Of a stretch of DNA of 64,000 bases, positions 7,331 to 14,891 are shown piece after piece; within the stretch, counting starts at the first letter, position 1, and each line of letters begins with the position of its first letter. This DNA comes from Rhodoblastus sp963748385 (lineage in GTDB: Bacteria; Pseudomonadota; Alphaproteobacteria; Rhizobiales; Beijerinckiaceae): contig CAVVIQ010000016.1 of the NCBI GenBank assembly GCA_963748385.1, positions 62,001-126,000 of the forward strand, in the 5' to 3' direction. The translations under genes and the position numbers were made by a program. The notes below the pieces were generated by a model. The model searched no databases, was not told the origin of the DNA, and saw nothing but the letters and a program-made list of their open reading frames with translations.

Positions 7331-8635
7331 ATGAAAATCGCCATGATCGGCTCGGGCTATGTCGGTTTGGTCTCGGGCGTCTGTTTCGCCGATTTCGGCC
7401 ATCAGGTCGTCTGCGTGGACAAGGACCCGAAGCGCACCGAAGCCCTTTTGCGTGGCGAGATCCCGATTTTCGAACCTGGTCTCGACGACCTGGTCGCGGC
7501 CAATGTGCGCAACCGCCGCCTTTCCTTCACCACCGACCTCGCCGAGGCCGTCGCCGAGGCGGAAGTCGTCTTCATCGCCGTCGGCACGCCTTCGCGGCGC
7601 GGCGACGGTTTCGCCGACCTTTCCTATATCTACGCCGCCGCGCGCGAGATCGCCAAGGCGATCAAGGGTTTTACCGTCGTCGTCAACAAATCGACGGTGC
7701 CGGTCGGGACAGGCGACGAGGTCGAGCGGATCATTTCGGAAACCCGCCCCGACGCCGAATTCGCCGTCTGCTCCAATCCGGAATTCCTGCGCGAAGGCGC
7801 GGCGATCGACGATTTCAAGCGGCCCGACCGTATCGTCGTCGGCGTCAGCGACCCGCGCGCCCGCGAGGTGATGAGCGAAGTCTATCGGCCGCTCAACCTC
7901 AACCAGCCGCCGCTCTATTTTGTCGATCGGCGCACTGCGGAACTGATCAAATACGCCGCCAATTCGTTCCTGGCGACCAAGGTCGCCTTCATCAACGAAA
8001 TCGCGGACCTGTGCGAGAAGGTCGGAGCGAACGTGCAGGATGTCGCGCGCGGCATCGGCATGGACAATCGCATCGGCGCGAAATTCCTGCACGCCGGACC
8101 GGGCTTCGGCGGCTCGTGCTTCCCCAAGGACACTTTGGCCCTGGTCAAGACGGCGCAGGATCACGACTCGCCCCTGCGCATCGTCGAAGCGGTGGTGGCG
8201 GTCAATGACCGGAGAAAGCGCGCGATGGCGAAAAGGATCGTCTCCGCCTGCGGCGGCTCGGTGCGCGGCAAGACCGTCGCGCTGCTCGGGCTCGCCTTCA
8301 AGCTCAATACCGACGACATGCGCGACGCGCCCTCCATCTCCATCGTGACGGCGCTCGAGGACGCCGGCGCGAATGTGCGCGCCTATGATCCGAAAGCCAT
8401 GGATCAGGCGCGGCGGATCATGCCCGACGTGACTTTTTGCGACGACCCTTACGACTGCGTGACCGGGGCCGAAGCTTTGGCCATCGTCACCGAATGGGAC
8501 GAATTCCGCGCGCTCGACCTGGCGCGGATCAAATCGCTCATGGCCGCCCCGAACCTCATCGACCTGCGCAATATCTACCGCCCCGCCGACGCCCGGAAAC
8601 TCGGCTTTTCCTATTCCAGCATCGGAAGGCCGTGA
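7331..8635 (+). CDS. ugd: UDP-glucose 6-dehydrogenase
   Basis: It oxidises UDP-glucose to UDP-glucuronate with two NAD+ in the cytoplasm, feeding exopolysaccharide or capsule synthesis. The 434-aa protein has the complete three-domain family structure: N-terminal Rossmann fold MKIAMIGSGYVGLVSG, central domain with NPEFLREGAAI and KYAANSFLATKVAFINE, the catalytic loop GPGFGGSCFPKD with nucleophile Cys263, and the C-terminal UDP-binding domain (LLGLAFKLNTDDMRDAPS). The ATG at 7331 follows GGGAAAGAG. It stands alone, with ~255 bases to the divergent dusA gene. Confidence 0.96.
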   Translation: MKIAMIGSGYVGLVSGVCFADFGHQVVCVDKDPKRTEALLRGEIPIFEPGLDDLVAANVRNRRLSFTTDLAEAVAEAEVVFIAVGTPSRRGDGFADLSYIYAAAREIAKAIKGFTVVVNKSTVPVGTGDEVERIISETRPDAEFAVCSNPEFLREGAAIDDFKRPDRIVVGVSDPRAREVMSEVYRPLNLNQPPLYFVDRRTAELIKYAANSFLATKVAFINEIADLCEKVGANVQDVARGIGMDNRIGAKFLHAGPGFGGSCFPKDTLALVKTAQDHDSPLRIVEAVVAVNDRRKRAMAKRIVSACGGSVRGKTVALLGLAFKLNTDDMRDAPSISIVTALEDAGANVRAYDPKAMDQARRIMPDVTFCDDPYDCVTGAEALAIVTEWDEFRALDLARIKSLMAAPNLIDLRNIYRPADARKLGFSYSSIGRP

Positions 8636-8697
8636 TCGCCCGACCGCCGGTCCGCTTTTCGGCCCGTCGGCGGAAAATGGCGGCCAGGCGCAAAATG

Positions 8698-8717
8698 AAA
8701 AACCGCCCTCGGGCGGT
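8698..8717 (-). terminator. Rho-independent terminator of tRNA-Met
   Basis: On the minus strand the stem ACCGCC/GGCGGT (plus 8702-8707 and 8712-8717) with a 4-base loop is followed by U5. It lies ~30 bases beyond the 3' end of the tRNA gene. Confidence 0.75.
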
Positions 8718-8747
8718 CGCATTCGCGTACAAGCTATTGATTTCAAA

Positions 8748-8824
8748 TGGTAGCGGAGGAGGGACTCGAACCCCCGACACAAGGATTATGATTCCTCTGC
8801 TCTAGCCGGCTGAGCTACTCCGCC
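8748..8824 (-). tRNA. tRNA-Met (CAU), elongator type
   Basis: On the minus strand the sequence folds as a complete cloverleaf. The acceptor stem is GGCGGAG/CUCCGCU (with G1-U72), the D arm contains AGCUCAG, and the anticodon stem GAGGA/UCCUU holds the loop AUCAUAA with anticodon CAU. The T arm is GGGGG-UUCGAGU-CCCUC, the discriminator is A and a CCA end is encoded. The G1-U72 pair rather than an unpaired C1-A72 and the sequence as a whole indicate the elongator, not the initiator. A terminator follows at 8698-8717. Confidence 0.95.
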
Positions 8825-8932
8825 CCAGAAGCGCGGCAAAGCCGCGCCTCAAGTCCTCAAAGCGCAGACGCGCCGCGCTTCAAGTGGGGCGGTCTATAGT
8901 CCGCGGCCAACTCCATTGTCAAGGAAGCGCGG

Positions 8933-9592
8933 CTATTTAATCCGCTCGATCCGCGCCAGGGTGAAGAGCCCGAGCGGCGCGATCCGGCGGCGCTCCACGA
9001 GACGCATGTCCGGGCGGGCGGCGATCCAGTCGCCGAGGATCGCCCAGGGGAATTCCGGGCGCCAGCCAAGCGAGGCCGATTTCTTGCCGAGCCAGGATTC
9101 GATCCAGGCGATCGGCCCTTTCTCCGCCCCGACATGATTGACCAGGACGACCTCGCCACCCGGCTTCACCACCCGCGCCAGTTCGTCGAGCGTCGCCGCC
9201 GGGTCCGGGACGACGGTCAGCACATAGGGCGCGACCACCGAATCGAAATGGCCGGCGGGAAAAGCGAGGCGGGTCGCGTCCATCACGCAAAGCCCGGCGA
9301 CCTGCAGCAATTTTTGGCGCGCGGCGCGTCCTTGAGCCCGCCGCAGCATCGGCTCGGACAGATCGACGCCGACCACCGACGCTTTTCGGTCGAACATCGG
9401 CAGTTCGAGCCCGGTGCCGACGCCGACGTCGAGGATCAGCACGCCCCGCCTTTGCGCGGCCGCGACCGCCGCGCGCCGCCCCGGCGCCATGACCGCCGTG
9501 AAAACAAGATCGTAGACCGGCGCCCAGCGGGCGTAGGCCTCTTCGACATGCGCATTTTCCAGCTGCGCGATTTCGCGGCGGATTTCGGTCAT
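8933..9592 (-). CDS. pmtA: Class I SAM-dependent methyltransferase, PmtA-like phosphatidylethanolamine N-methyltransferase
   Basis: The 219-aa protein has the SAM-binding motif ILDVGVGTGLELPMF (about residues 52-66), the acidic strand VVGVDLSEPMLRRA, an MDATRLAFPAGHFDSVVAPYVLTVVPDP motif IV region and KPGGEVVLVNH. The size and the VGVGTGLxLP form of motif I match the Rhizobium/Rhodobacter-type PmtA that methylates phosphatidylethanolamine towards phosphatidylcholine. Ubiquinone or other small-molecule methyltransferases share most of these motifs, so the substrate is inferred. The start codon at 9592 overlaps the mnmA stop by 4 bases, so the gene is translated from the mnmA message. Confidence 0.72.
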   Translation of the reverse strand: MTEIRREIAQLENAHVEEAYARWAPVYDLVFTAVMAPGRRAAVAAAQRRGVLILDVGVGTGLELPMFDRKASVVGVDLSEPMLRRAQGRAARQKLLQVAGLCVMDATRLAFPAGHFDSVVAPYVLTVVPDPAATLDELARVVKPGGEVVLVNHVGAEKGPIAWIESWLGKKSASLGWRPEFPWAILGDWIAARPDMRLVERRRIAPLGLFTLARIERIK

Positions 9593-10791
9593 CCGGCGGC
9601 GGCGCGCGGGGTGGGCGCGGCCGGCGTCGCCGCCTCAGCGCCGCGGATGAAACCGCCGCCGAGGACGCGGGCGCGCGGCTCGACGTTATCATAGAACACG
9701 CAAGCCTGGCCTGGGGCGACGCCGCTCTCGTCGTCGACGAATTCGACACAGATCTGGCCGTCGCGCAATTCCAGCAGCGCCGGCGCCGGCGGACGGGTCG
9801 AGCGGACCCGCACCGCGATCTCGCGGCCCGAACGCGCGGCCTGTTCCAATTCGCCGGGGCCAATCCAGTTGACGTCGCGCAGCGCCACGCGCCGGGTGGC
9901 GAGCGCCGAGCGCGGCCCCACCGTGACCCGCGCCTTCGCCGCGTCGATCCTGACCACGTAAAGCGGTTCGCCCGCGCTCGACGCCGCCGCGCCGAGGCCG
10001 AGGCCGCGCCGCTGGCCGATGGTGAAATGCATCACGCCGGAATGGCGCCCCAGCACGCGGCCGTCGACATGAACGATCTCGCCGGGCTGGGCCGCCTGCG
10101 GCGCCAGTTTTTCGACAATGTCGGAATAGCGCCCGGTCGGCACGAAGCAGATGTCCTGGCTGTCCGGCTTGTCGGCGTTGGGCAGGCCGAAACGGCGGGC
10201 GTGCTCGCGCACCTCGGGCTTGGTCATTTCGCCGAGCGGAAAGCGTAGCATGTTCAATTGTTCGCGGGTCGTGGCGAACAGGAAATAGCTCTGGTCGCGG
10301 TCGGGATCCCGGGCGCGGAAAAGCGCGCGGCCGGAGCCGTCCTTGCGCGAGGAAATATAATGGCCGGTGGCGAGCGCGGCGGCGCCGAGGTCGCGCGCGA
10401 CGTCGAACAGATCGGTGAACTTGAGCTCCTGGTTGCAGGTCACGCAGGGGATCGGGGTTTCGCCCTCGGCATAGGATTGCGCGAAGGCGTCGATGACCTT
10501 GTCGCGAAACCGCAACTCGTAATCCAGCACGAAATGCGGAATGCCGATCAGGGCCGCCGCCTGGCGGGCGTCGAAAATGTCCTGGCCCGCGCAGCACGAG
10601 CCCGGCCGGTGCTCGGCCGCGCCGTGGTCATAGAGCTGCATGGTGACGCCGATCACGTCATAGCCCTGTTCCTTGAGCAGGGCCGCGACCACGGAAGAAT
10701 CGACGCCGCCGGACATCGCGACGACCACGCGACAGCTTCCCGGCGCTCCCGGCAGATCGAGGCTGTTGAGAGGCTCCGAACCAACGCTCAT
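9589..10791 (-). CDS. mnmA: tRNA-specific 2-thiouridylase MnmA
   Basis: It catalyses ATP-dependent 2-thiolation of the wobble uridine U34 in tRNA-Lys, -Glu and -Gln, taking sulfur from the IscS relay. The protein (400 aa from the ATG at 10791) has the PP-loop VVAMSGGVDSSVVAALL, the catalytic Cys pair in IPCVTCNQELKF and SQDICFVPTG, the tRNA-contact segment HFTIGQRRGLGLG and a C-terminal beta-barrel. Seventeen additional upstream codons are open, but the conserved region begins after the chosen start. A ~475-base divergent intergenic region separates it from sciP. Confidence 0.95.
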   Translation of the reverse strand: MSVGSEPLNSLDLPGAPGSCRVVVAMSGGVDSSVVAALLKEQGYDVIGVTMQLYDHGAAEHRPGSCCAGQDIFDARQAAALIGIPHFVLDYELRFRDKVIDAFAQSYAEGETPIPCVTCNQELKFTDLFDVARDLGAAALATGHYISSRKDGSGRALFRARDPDRDQSYFLFATTREQLNMLRFPLGEMTKPEVREHARRFGLPNADKPDSQDICFVPTGRYSDIVEKLAPQAAQPGEIVHVDGRVLGRHSGVMHFTIGQRRGLGLGAAASSAGEPLYVVRIDAAKARVTVGPRSALATRRVALRDVNWIGPGELEQAARSGREIAVRVRSTRPPAPALLELRDGQICVEFVDDESGVAPGQACVFYDNVEPRARVLGGGFIRGAEAATPAAPTPRAAAG

Positions 10792-11266
10792 CAAGGCAGA
10801 CTTTCGCGAAACTCCCCCGGCGCCGTCGTCCGGCGACGCCAATGCGCCGCCCCCGGGCCTTCCCGATCTCGCGCGCCGGGTCTTTCAATAGGCCGTCGCT
10901 TGCCGCTTTTCAATGAATTTGGCGTCGAAGCGAAATCCGGTTTGCAGAAAAGCTCTGGCTCGACCGCCGAATCGCGCCGGTCTCGTTCTCCGGGATTGAC
11001 GATCGCGGGCGGACTTCTCGCGACGTCAGAATGGTTAACGCCCCCTTCGTTCCTGTTCCGAAGCAGGACATTTTAGTCCCGGCGCTAAGACTTTGGCAAG
11101 AAACTTACGCTCGAACAACGATTTACTGACCGTTCGCTTAGGCGTTTCTTAAATCCGGCGCGCTACTGTTCACCCATGGAGCAAAACGCCCCGTCGCCGG
11201 CGCCGGACGCCGGACCCGGGGAGGTCGCGCTTCAGCCAGGGTTCTTCGCGTAAGTGAGTGTTCAGC
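10792..11266. promoter_or_regulatory. mnmA/sciP divergent intergenic region with a CtrA half-site
   Basis: No gene is seen in this 475-base stretch. The minus strand of 11031-11038 reads TTAACCAT, the preferred CtrA half-site. A second TTAA lies near 11147 in the sequence before sciP. A GAATC (CcrM GANTC methylation target) occurs at 10969-10973. CtrA control of its own antagonist sciP is known from Caulobacter; that it operates here is inferred from these sites. Confidence 0.5.
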
Positions 11267-11542
11267 ATGACCGAGCCCCACCGTCCGAGGGTCAAATATG
11301 TCATCGGGCCCGATGGCAGCCCGTTGACCGTCGCCGACCTTCCTCCGCCCTCGACCAAAAGGTGGGTTATCCGACGCAAGGCGGAAGTGGTCGCCGCCGT
11401 GCGCGGCGGTCTGCTTTCGCTGGAGGAGGCCTGCAGCCGCTACACTCTGACGGTGGACGAATTCCTGTCCTGGCAGATGTCGATCGATCAACACGGCCTC
11501 GCCGGCCTGCGCACCACCCGACTTCAGCAATATCGCATGTAG
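11267..11542 (+). CDS. sciP: SciP (DUF1153), inhibitor of CtrA-activated transcription
   Basis: The 91-aa protein has the family signature throughout: VKYVIGPDGSPLTVADLPP at the N-terminus, then KRWVIRRKAEVVAAVRGGLLSLEEACSRY, a helix-turn-helix, and the LTVDEFLSWQ segment. The Caulobacter homologue is of the same size. SciP binds CtrA, and possibly DNA, to block RNA polymerase recruitment at CtrA promoters late in the cell cycle. The ATG at 11267 is preferred to the in-frame GTG at 11258 because the conserved family begins there. Its proximity to ctrA (2.1 kb) and the CtrA half-site upstream fit a common control circuit. Confidence 0.93.
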   Translation: MTEPHRPRVKYVIGPDGSPLTVADLPPPSTKRWVIRRKAEVVAAVRGGLLSLEEACSRYTLTVDEFLSWQMSIDQHGLAGLRTTRLQQYRM

Positions 11543-11575
11543 TCGGGCGCGTCCCCTCGCCTCTTTCTCGATCTG

Positions 11576-11595
11576 CGCCGGCCTTCGGGCCGGCG
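11576..11595. terminator. UUCG-loop hairpin between convergent sciP and the YbhN-like gene
   Basis: A perfect 8-bp stem CGCCGGCC/GGCCGGCG is closed by an extra-stable TTCG tetraloop and lies 34 bases after the sciP stop. The following T-run is poor (TATTT), so termination is likely but not certain. Confidence 0.55.
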
Positions 11596-11598
11596 TCG

Positions 11599-12621
11599 CT
11601 ATTTCAGCTTCCCGCCCGCCCTGGCCTCGATTTTTTCCCCGGCCAGGCTGTGGTGGTGTTCGATGGCCTCCGCAAGCTGCCGCCGTTCGAAGCCCAGAAC
11701 GATGAAAACCGCGATCACCAGCGGGATGAGCAGATAAAGCAGGCGAAACAGCAGCAGCGCGGCGAGAACCCCGTCGTGAGGCGCGCCCGGCATGCTCTTG
11801 AGAAAAACCAGCTCGAACACGCCGATCCCACCCGGCGCATTGGAGGCCAGAGCGGCGGAAAAGGACATGATGAACACCGCGACGACGACCAGGAACCCCG
11901 GATTGCCGGCATCCGGCAAGGCGTAGAAAATGATGCCGGCGGCCCCGAGGATCTCGGCGGGCGCCGCGATCAGCTGGCGCGCGATGATCCCCATTCTCGG
12001 ATACGAGATTCGCACCCCGAAGAAGGTCAGCGACGGCAGTTTGAACAGCGCGCCGCCGACATAGAGCGCGACCGCGCCAAGACAGGCGAGGCCGATGACC
12101 CGCCCGGCCCAGGGATAAGTGAGGAACGCCGGCAGCAGGTCGCCGAGCTGGGCGAGCGCATGAGGCCGCGCGATCAGCGCATAGCCGCCGACCAGCAATT
12201 CCCCGAGCACGAAAGTCAGCGCGCAAATCGCGACGAGCACGGCGACCTGCGCGGCTTTCAGCCCCTTGGTCGCATAACCGCGATAGCGCACCATCGCGCC
12301 CGAAACCACCGAGGCGCCGATATTATGGGACAGGGCGTAGGTGGTGAAGGAACAGGCGACGATGAAACGCCAGGAAATGTGGCGCACGTCCAGATGCAGC
12401 AGGGCGATCCAGTCGTAATAGGCCAGGGCGACATAGGCCACGATCGTCGCCCCGAAGGCCAGAAAATAACGGTGTGGCGGAATCGCCCGGAAGGCGGCGA
12501 TCAGACCGGGGCCGAGCGATTGGCCGCGAAATTCACGGTACAGCAGCCAGAACGACACGAGGACCGCGATAAGACCGAGGGCGGGCCAGAAATAGTCGAG
12601 ATTGCGCTTGATGAAATCCAT
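11599..12621 (-). CDS. Lysylphosphatidylglycerol synthase-type transmembrane protein (UPF0104 / YbhN family)
   Basis: The 340-aa polytopic inner-membrane protein has about eight hydrophobic segments, starting with FWPALGLIAVLVSFWLL and FLAFGATIVAYVALAYYDW. The family motifs are clear: SFTTYALSHNIGASVVSGAMVRYRGY in the middle and ASNAPGGIGVFELVFL near residues 275-290. This is the flippase-like membrane domain of MprF/LPG synthase without the aminoacyl-transferase domain, so lipid transport or modification is only inferred. The start is placed at the ATG at 12621; upstream codons are Arg/Cys rich and unlike the family. It converges on sciP. Confidence 0.85.
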   Translation of the reverse strand: MDFIKRNLDYFWPALGLIAVLVSFWLLYREFRGQSLGPGLIAAFRAIPPHRYFLAFGATIVAYVALAYYDWIALLHLDVRHISWRFIVACSFTTYALSHNIGASVVSGAMVRYRGYATKGLKAAQVAVLVAICALTFVLGELLVGGYALIARPHALAQLGDLLPAFLTYPWAGRVIGLACLGAVALYVGGALFKLPSLTFFGVRISYPRMGIIARQLIAAPAEILGAAGIIFYALPDAGNPGFLVVVAVFIMSFSAALASNAPGGIGVFELVFLKSMPGAPHDGVLAALLLFRLLYLLIPLVIAVFIVLGFERRQLAEAIEHHHSLAGEKIEARAGGKLK

Positions 12622-12735
12622 CCGGGCCCCGCGACGCTCGAACGCCGACGCCCCCTCAGGCGACCGCCTGCCCTTTCCTTTGCAACAGGCGGCGGTCAAG
12701 CGCAAGCCCGGATTGGCGGTGTGGGGGCGGAGCGG

Positions 12736-13134
12736 TCAGGCCCGCGCCCCGCGCAGTACGACGAAGCCCGAAACCTCGCGCGCCAGTTCGCCCGGCGAAG
12801 GGGTCTTGTCGCGTCCTTCGAGCGCCTGAGCCTTGTTCAGCTCCTCGCAGGCCTGATCGTAGATCGCCTTGGCCTCTTCAAGCTGGCCCTTCAATTCCTG
12901 GGCCGAGTGAAGAAGATTGTCCCGCCGCGCGCGGGCGGCGCGGGCATAGGTCGAATAGGCGTAATGGGCGATGTCCTTGATCCCCGATTTCTGCTCCTCC
13001 GAGGCGATCTCGCGATCGAGCTCGGCGGCCATGCGATTGAATTCGGCGATCATCATTTCGATCTGATTGAGGCGGCGGCGCTTTTCCTCCACCTGGAACC
13101 GTTTGAGACGGACGAGCGTATCCCGCGACTTCAT
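12736..13134 (-). CDS. fliJ: FliJ-like coiled-coil protein
   Basis: The 132-aa protein is almost entirely alpha-helical coiled coil (MKSRDTLVRLKRFQVEEKRRRLNQIEMM onward, with regular Leu/Ile heptads), ending with a short hydrophobic tail. The size and the N-terminal motif match alphaproteobacterial FliJ, a stalk-like component that couples the FliI ATPase to the flagellar export gate. Its position next to ctrA is seen in many alphaproteobacteria. No fliI or other flagellar gene lies in the window, so it may be a relic or may have another role. The ATG at 13134 is chosen over 13182 because family homology starts there. Confidence 0.75.
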   Translation of the reverse strand: MKSRDTLVRLKRFQVEEKRRRLNQIEMMIAEFNRMAAELDREIASEEQKSGIKDIAHYAYSTYARAARARRDNLLHSAQELKGQLEEAKAIYDQACEELNKAQALEGRDKTPSPGELAREVSGFVVLRGARA

Positions 13135-13641
13135 CACGCTAAACTCCAAGAACGCAGGCTGAAAGATTCCTTCAACCACCACACCAATTTTCCGCGAGAC
13201 GGTTGCGACATTGCCTCATGGAGGTTGCCTTTTCGTTACCCGAGAGCCCGGCGAACGCGATTTCGTCAAAATTCTTTATTTTCGGGGCGATTTGGCCGAT
13301 CGCGATAAAGCTTCGTTAACCGCTGTGATTAACACTCCCTTTCAAGCCCCCTTCCTGCGCCGTCCTGGCGCAAAGGGGAGCGGAGAGGCGCGCCGCTGGC
13401 GCAGGAGCCGTCGGGACGCCTTTCCACCGGATTTTTGACTTGTGATCGATGAGCTTGCGCAAATCGACGAAAATCACGCCGAAGTCCCCTTGCCAGAGGG
13501 AATCAGACTTTGTTAACCATTCGGCGTTAAGCGTTTTCGGAAATGATTTGCGTGGGCGCTCGTCTTGGATCGATGCTCGGCCGCCAGCCCGGCCGCGCTA
13601 GAGATCCGCGTCGCAATTCCTTGGGCGGGTGAGGACTTCAC
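13135..13641 (+). promoter_or_regulatory. ctrA upstream region with CtrA-box and GANTC site
   Basis: This 507-base region has no gene. TTAACCAT at 13513-13520 and a second TTAA at 13527-13530 lie ~120 bases before ctrA. GAATC at 13500-13504, a CcrM methylation target, lies 8 bases from the first half-site. A further TTAA pair (13316-13319 and 13329-13332) is upstream. The arrangement resembles the Caulobacter ctrA promoter, which is methylation-sensitive and autoregulated. Function here is inferred. Confidence 0.65.
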
Positions 13642-14343
13642 ATGCGCGTATTATTGATCGAAGACGACAGCGCCACCGCGCAAAGCATCGAACTGATGCT
13701 CAAGTCCGAGAGTTTCAACGTCTATACGACCGATCTCGGGGAAGAAGGCATCGACCTCGGCAAGCTCTACGACTATGACATCATTCTCCTCGACCTGAAT
13801 TTGCCGGACATGTCGGGCTATGAAGTTCTGCGCCACCTGCGCGTGGCCAAGGTCAAGACGCCGATCCTGATTCTCTCCGGCCTCGCTGGCATCGAGGACA
13901 AGGTGAAGGGCCTCGGCTTCGGCGCCGACGACTATCTCACCAAACCCTTCCACAAGGACGAACTGGTCGCCCGCATCCACGCCATCGTCCGCCGCTCGAA
14001 GGGCCACGCCCAGTCGGTGATCGCCACCGGCGACCTGGTCGTCAATCTCGACCAGAAGACCGTCGAGGTCGGCGGCGTCCGCGTGCATCTGACCGGCAAG
14101 GAATACCAGATGCTGGAGCTGCTTTCGCTGCGCAAGGGCACGACCCTCACCAAGGAAATGTTCCTCAACCACCTTTATGGCGGCATGGACGAACCCGAGT
14201 TGAAGATCATCGACGTCTTCATCTGCAAGCTGCGCAAGAAACTCGCCAACGCCAGCGACGGACGCAACTACATCGAAACCGTCTGGGGCCGCGGCTATGT
14301 CCTGCGCGAGCCGTCGGACGCCGACGAGCAAATCACCGCCTGA
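13642..14343 (+). CDS. ctrA: Cell-cycle response regulator CtrA
   Basis: This OmpR-family DNA-binding response regulator controls cell division, replication initiation and motility in alphaproteobacteria by binding TTAA-type boxes. The 233-aa protein has an N-terminal receiver (MRVLLIEDDSATAQSIELML, phosphoacceptor Asp51 in LLDLNLP, conserved LSGLAGIEDKVKGLGFGADDYLTKPF) and a C-terminal winged helix (LTGKEYQMLELLSLRKGTTLTKEMFLNHLYGGMDEPELKIIDVFICKLRKKL). These sequences are near-invariant in CtrA orthologues. GAGGA lies 6 bases before the ATG. The upstream region carries CtrA and GANTC sites, and a terminator follows. Confidence 0.98.
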   Translation: MRVLLIEDDSATAQSIELMLKSESFNVYTTDLGEEGIDLGKLYDYDIILLDLNLPDMSGYEVLRHLRVAKVKTPILILSGLAGIEDKVKGLGFGADDYLTKPFHKDELVARIHAIVRRSKGHAQSVIATGDLVVNLDQKTVEVGGVRVHLTGKEYQMLELLSLRKGTTLTKEMFLNHLYGGMDEPELKIIDVFICKLRKKLANASDGRNYIETVWGRGYVLREPSDADEQITA

Positions 14344-14370
14344 TCCCCAGGCCGTTCCCCGAAAAAGAAA

Positions 14371-14394
14371 CCCCGCCTTGCCGGCGGGGTTTTT
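14371..14394. terminator. Bidirectional Rho-independent terminator after ctrA
   Basis: A 7-bp stem CCCCGCC/GGCGGGG (14371-14377 with 14383-14389) is followed by T5 and preceded by an A-rich run. It serves ctrA and the convergent receiver gene. Confidence 0.88.
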
Positions 14395-14424
14395 CATTTG
14401 GCGCGAAGGCGAAAGGCGGCCGCG

Positions 14425-14793
14425 TCACGACAGGAGGCCGACGTCCTCGAACTTTTCCTGCATCGAGCGACGGTCGAACGGTTTGAACAACACATCGTCC
14501 GCGCCGGCGCGCAGCGCCCGGCCGACCGCCATCTCGTCGTTTTCCATTGCGCAATAGATGATCCTGGCGTCCTTGCCGCCGGGCATGTTGCGAACGGTGC
14601 GAATGAAATCCAGCGTCGAGCCCGAGGGTCGGGCGCCATCGAGCAGAATCACGTCGGGCATCGAGGCCTCGCAAACGGCCAGGGCCTCCTCGCGATCGCC
14701 GACTTCCACGCTCTGGAAGCGCAGCATTCCGAGAATGCGGCCCGCGACCATGCGGATCATCGACGAATTATCGACGACCAGTCCTTGTTTCAT
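14425..14793 (-). CDS. Single-domain response regulator (CheY-like receiver), atypical acidic pocket
   Basis: The 122-aa protein is a lone receiver domain. The expected phosphoacceptor Asp52 (VILLDGARP) and the Lys104 of FKPF are present. The acidic pair that binds Mg2+ reads Asp8-Asn9 (VVDNSS) instead of Asp-Asp, and the Thr/Ser position near strand 4 is replaced (YCAMEN). It resembles the short alphaproteobacterial receivers of the form MKxCLVVDDSxxIRxVARRIL that lie outside chemotaxis operons. It probably signals by protein contact, being without an output domain, and phosphorylation may be weak. It converges on ctrA across the shared terminator; no cognate kinase is nearby. Confidence 0.8.
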   Translation of the reverse strand: MKQGLVVDNSSMIRMVAGRILGMLRFQSVEVGDREEALAVCEASMPDVILLDGARPSGSTLDFIRTVRNMPGGKDARIIYCAMENDEMAVGRALRAGADDVLFKPFDRRSMQEKFEDVGLLS

Positions 14794-14891
14794 CGAAAAT
14801 CCCCCGAACTCTTCGCGCGCGACCTCCAGGGAGGGGATTATGCCCCCCGCCCCTCAACAAAACGCTAAGAAATTCCGAATCTTCCGGGGCG

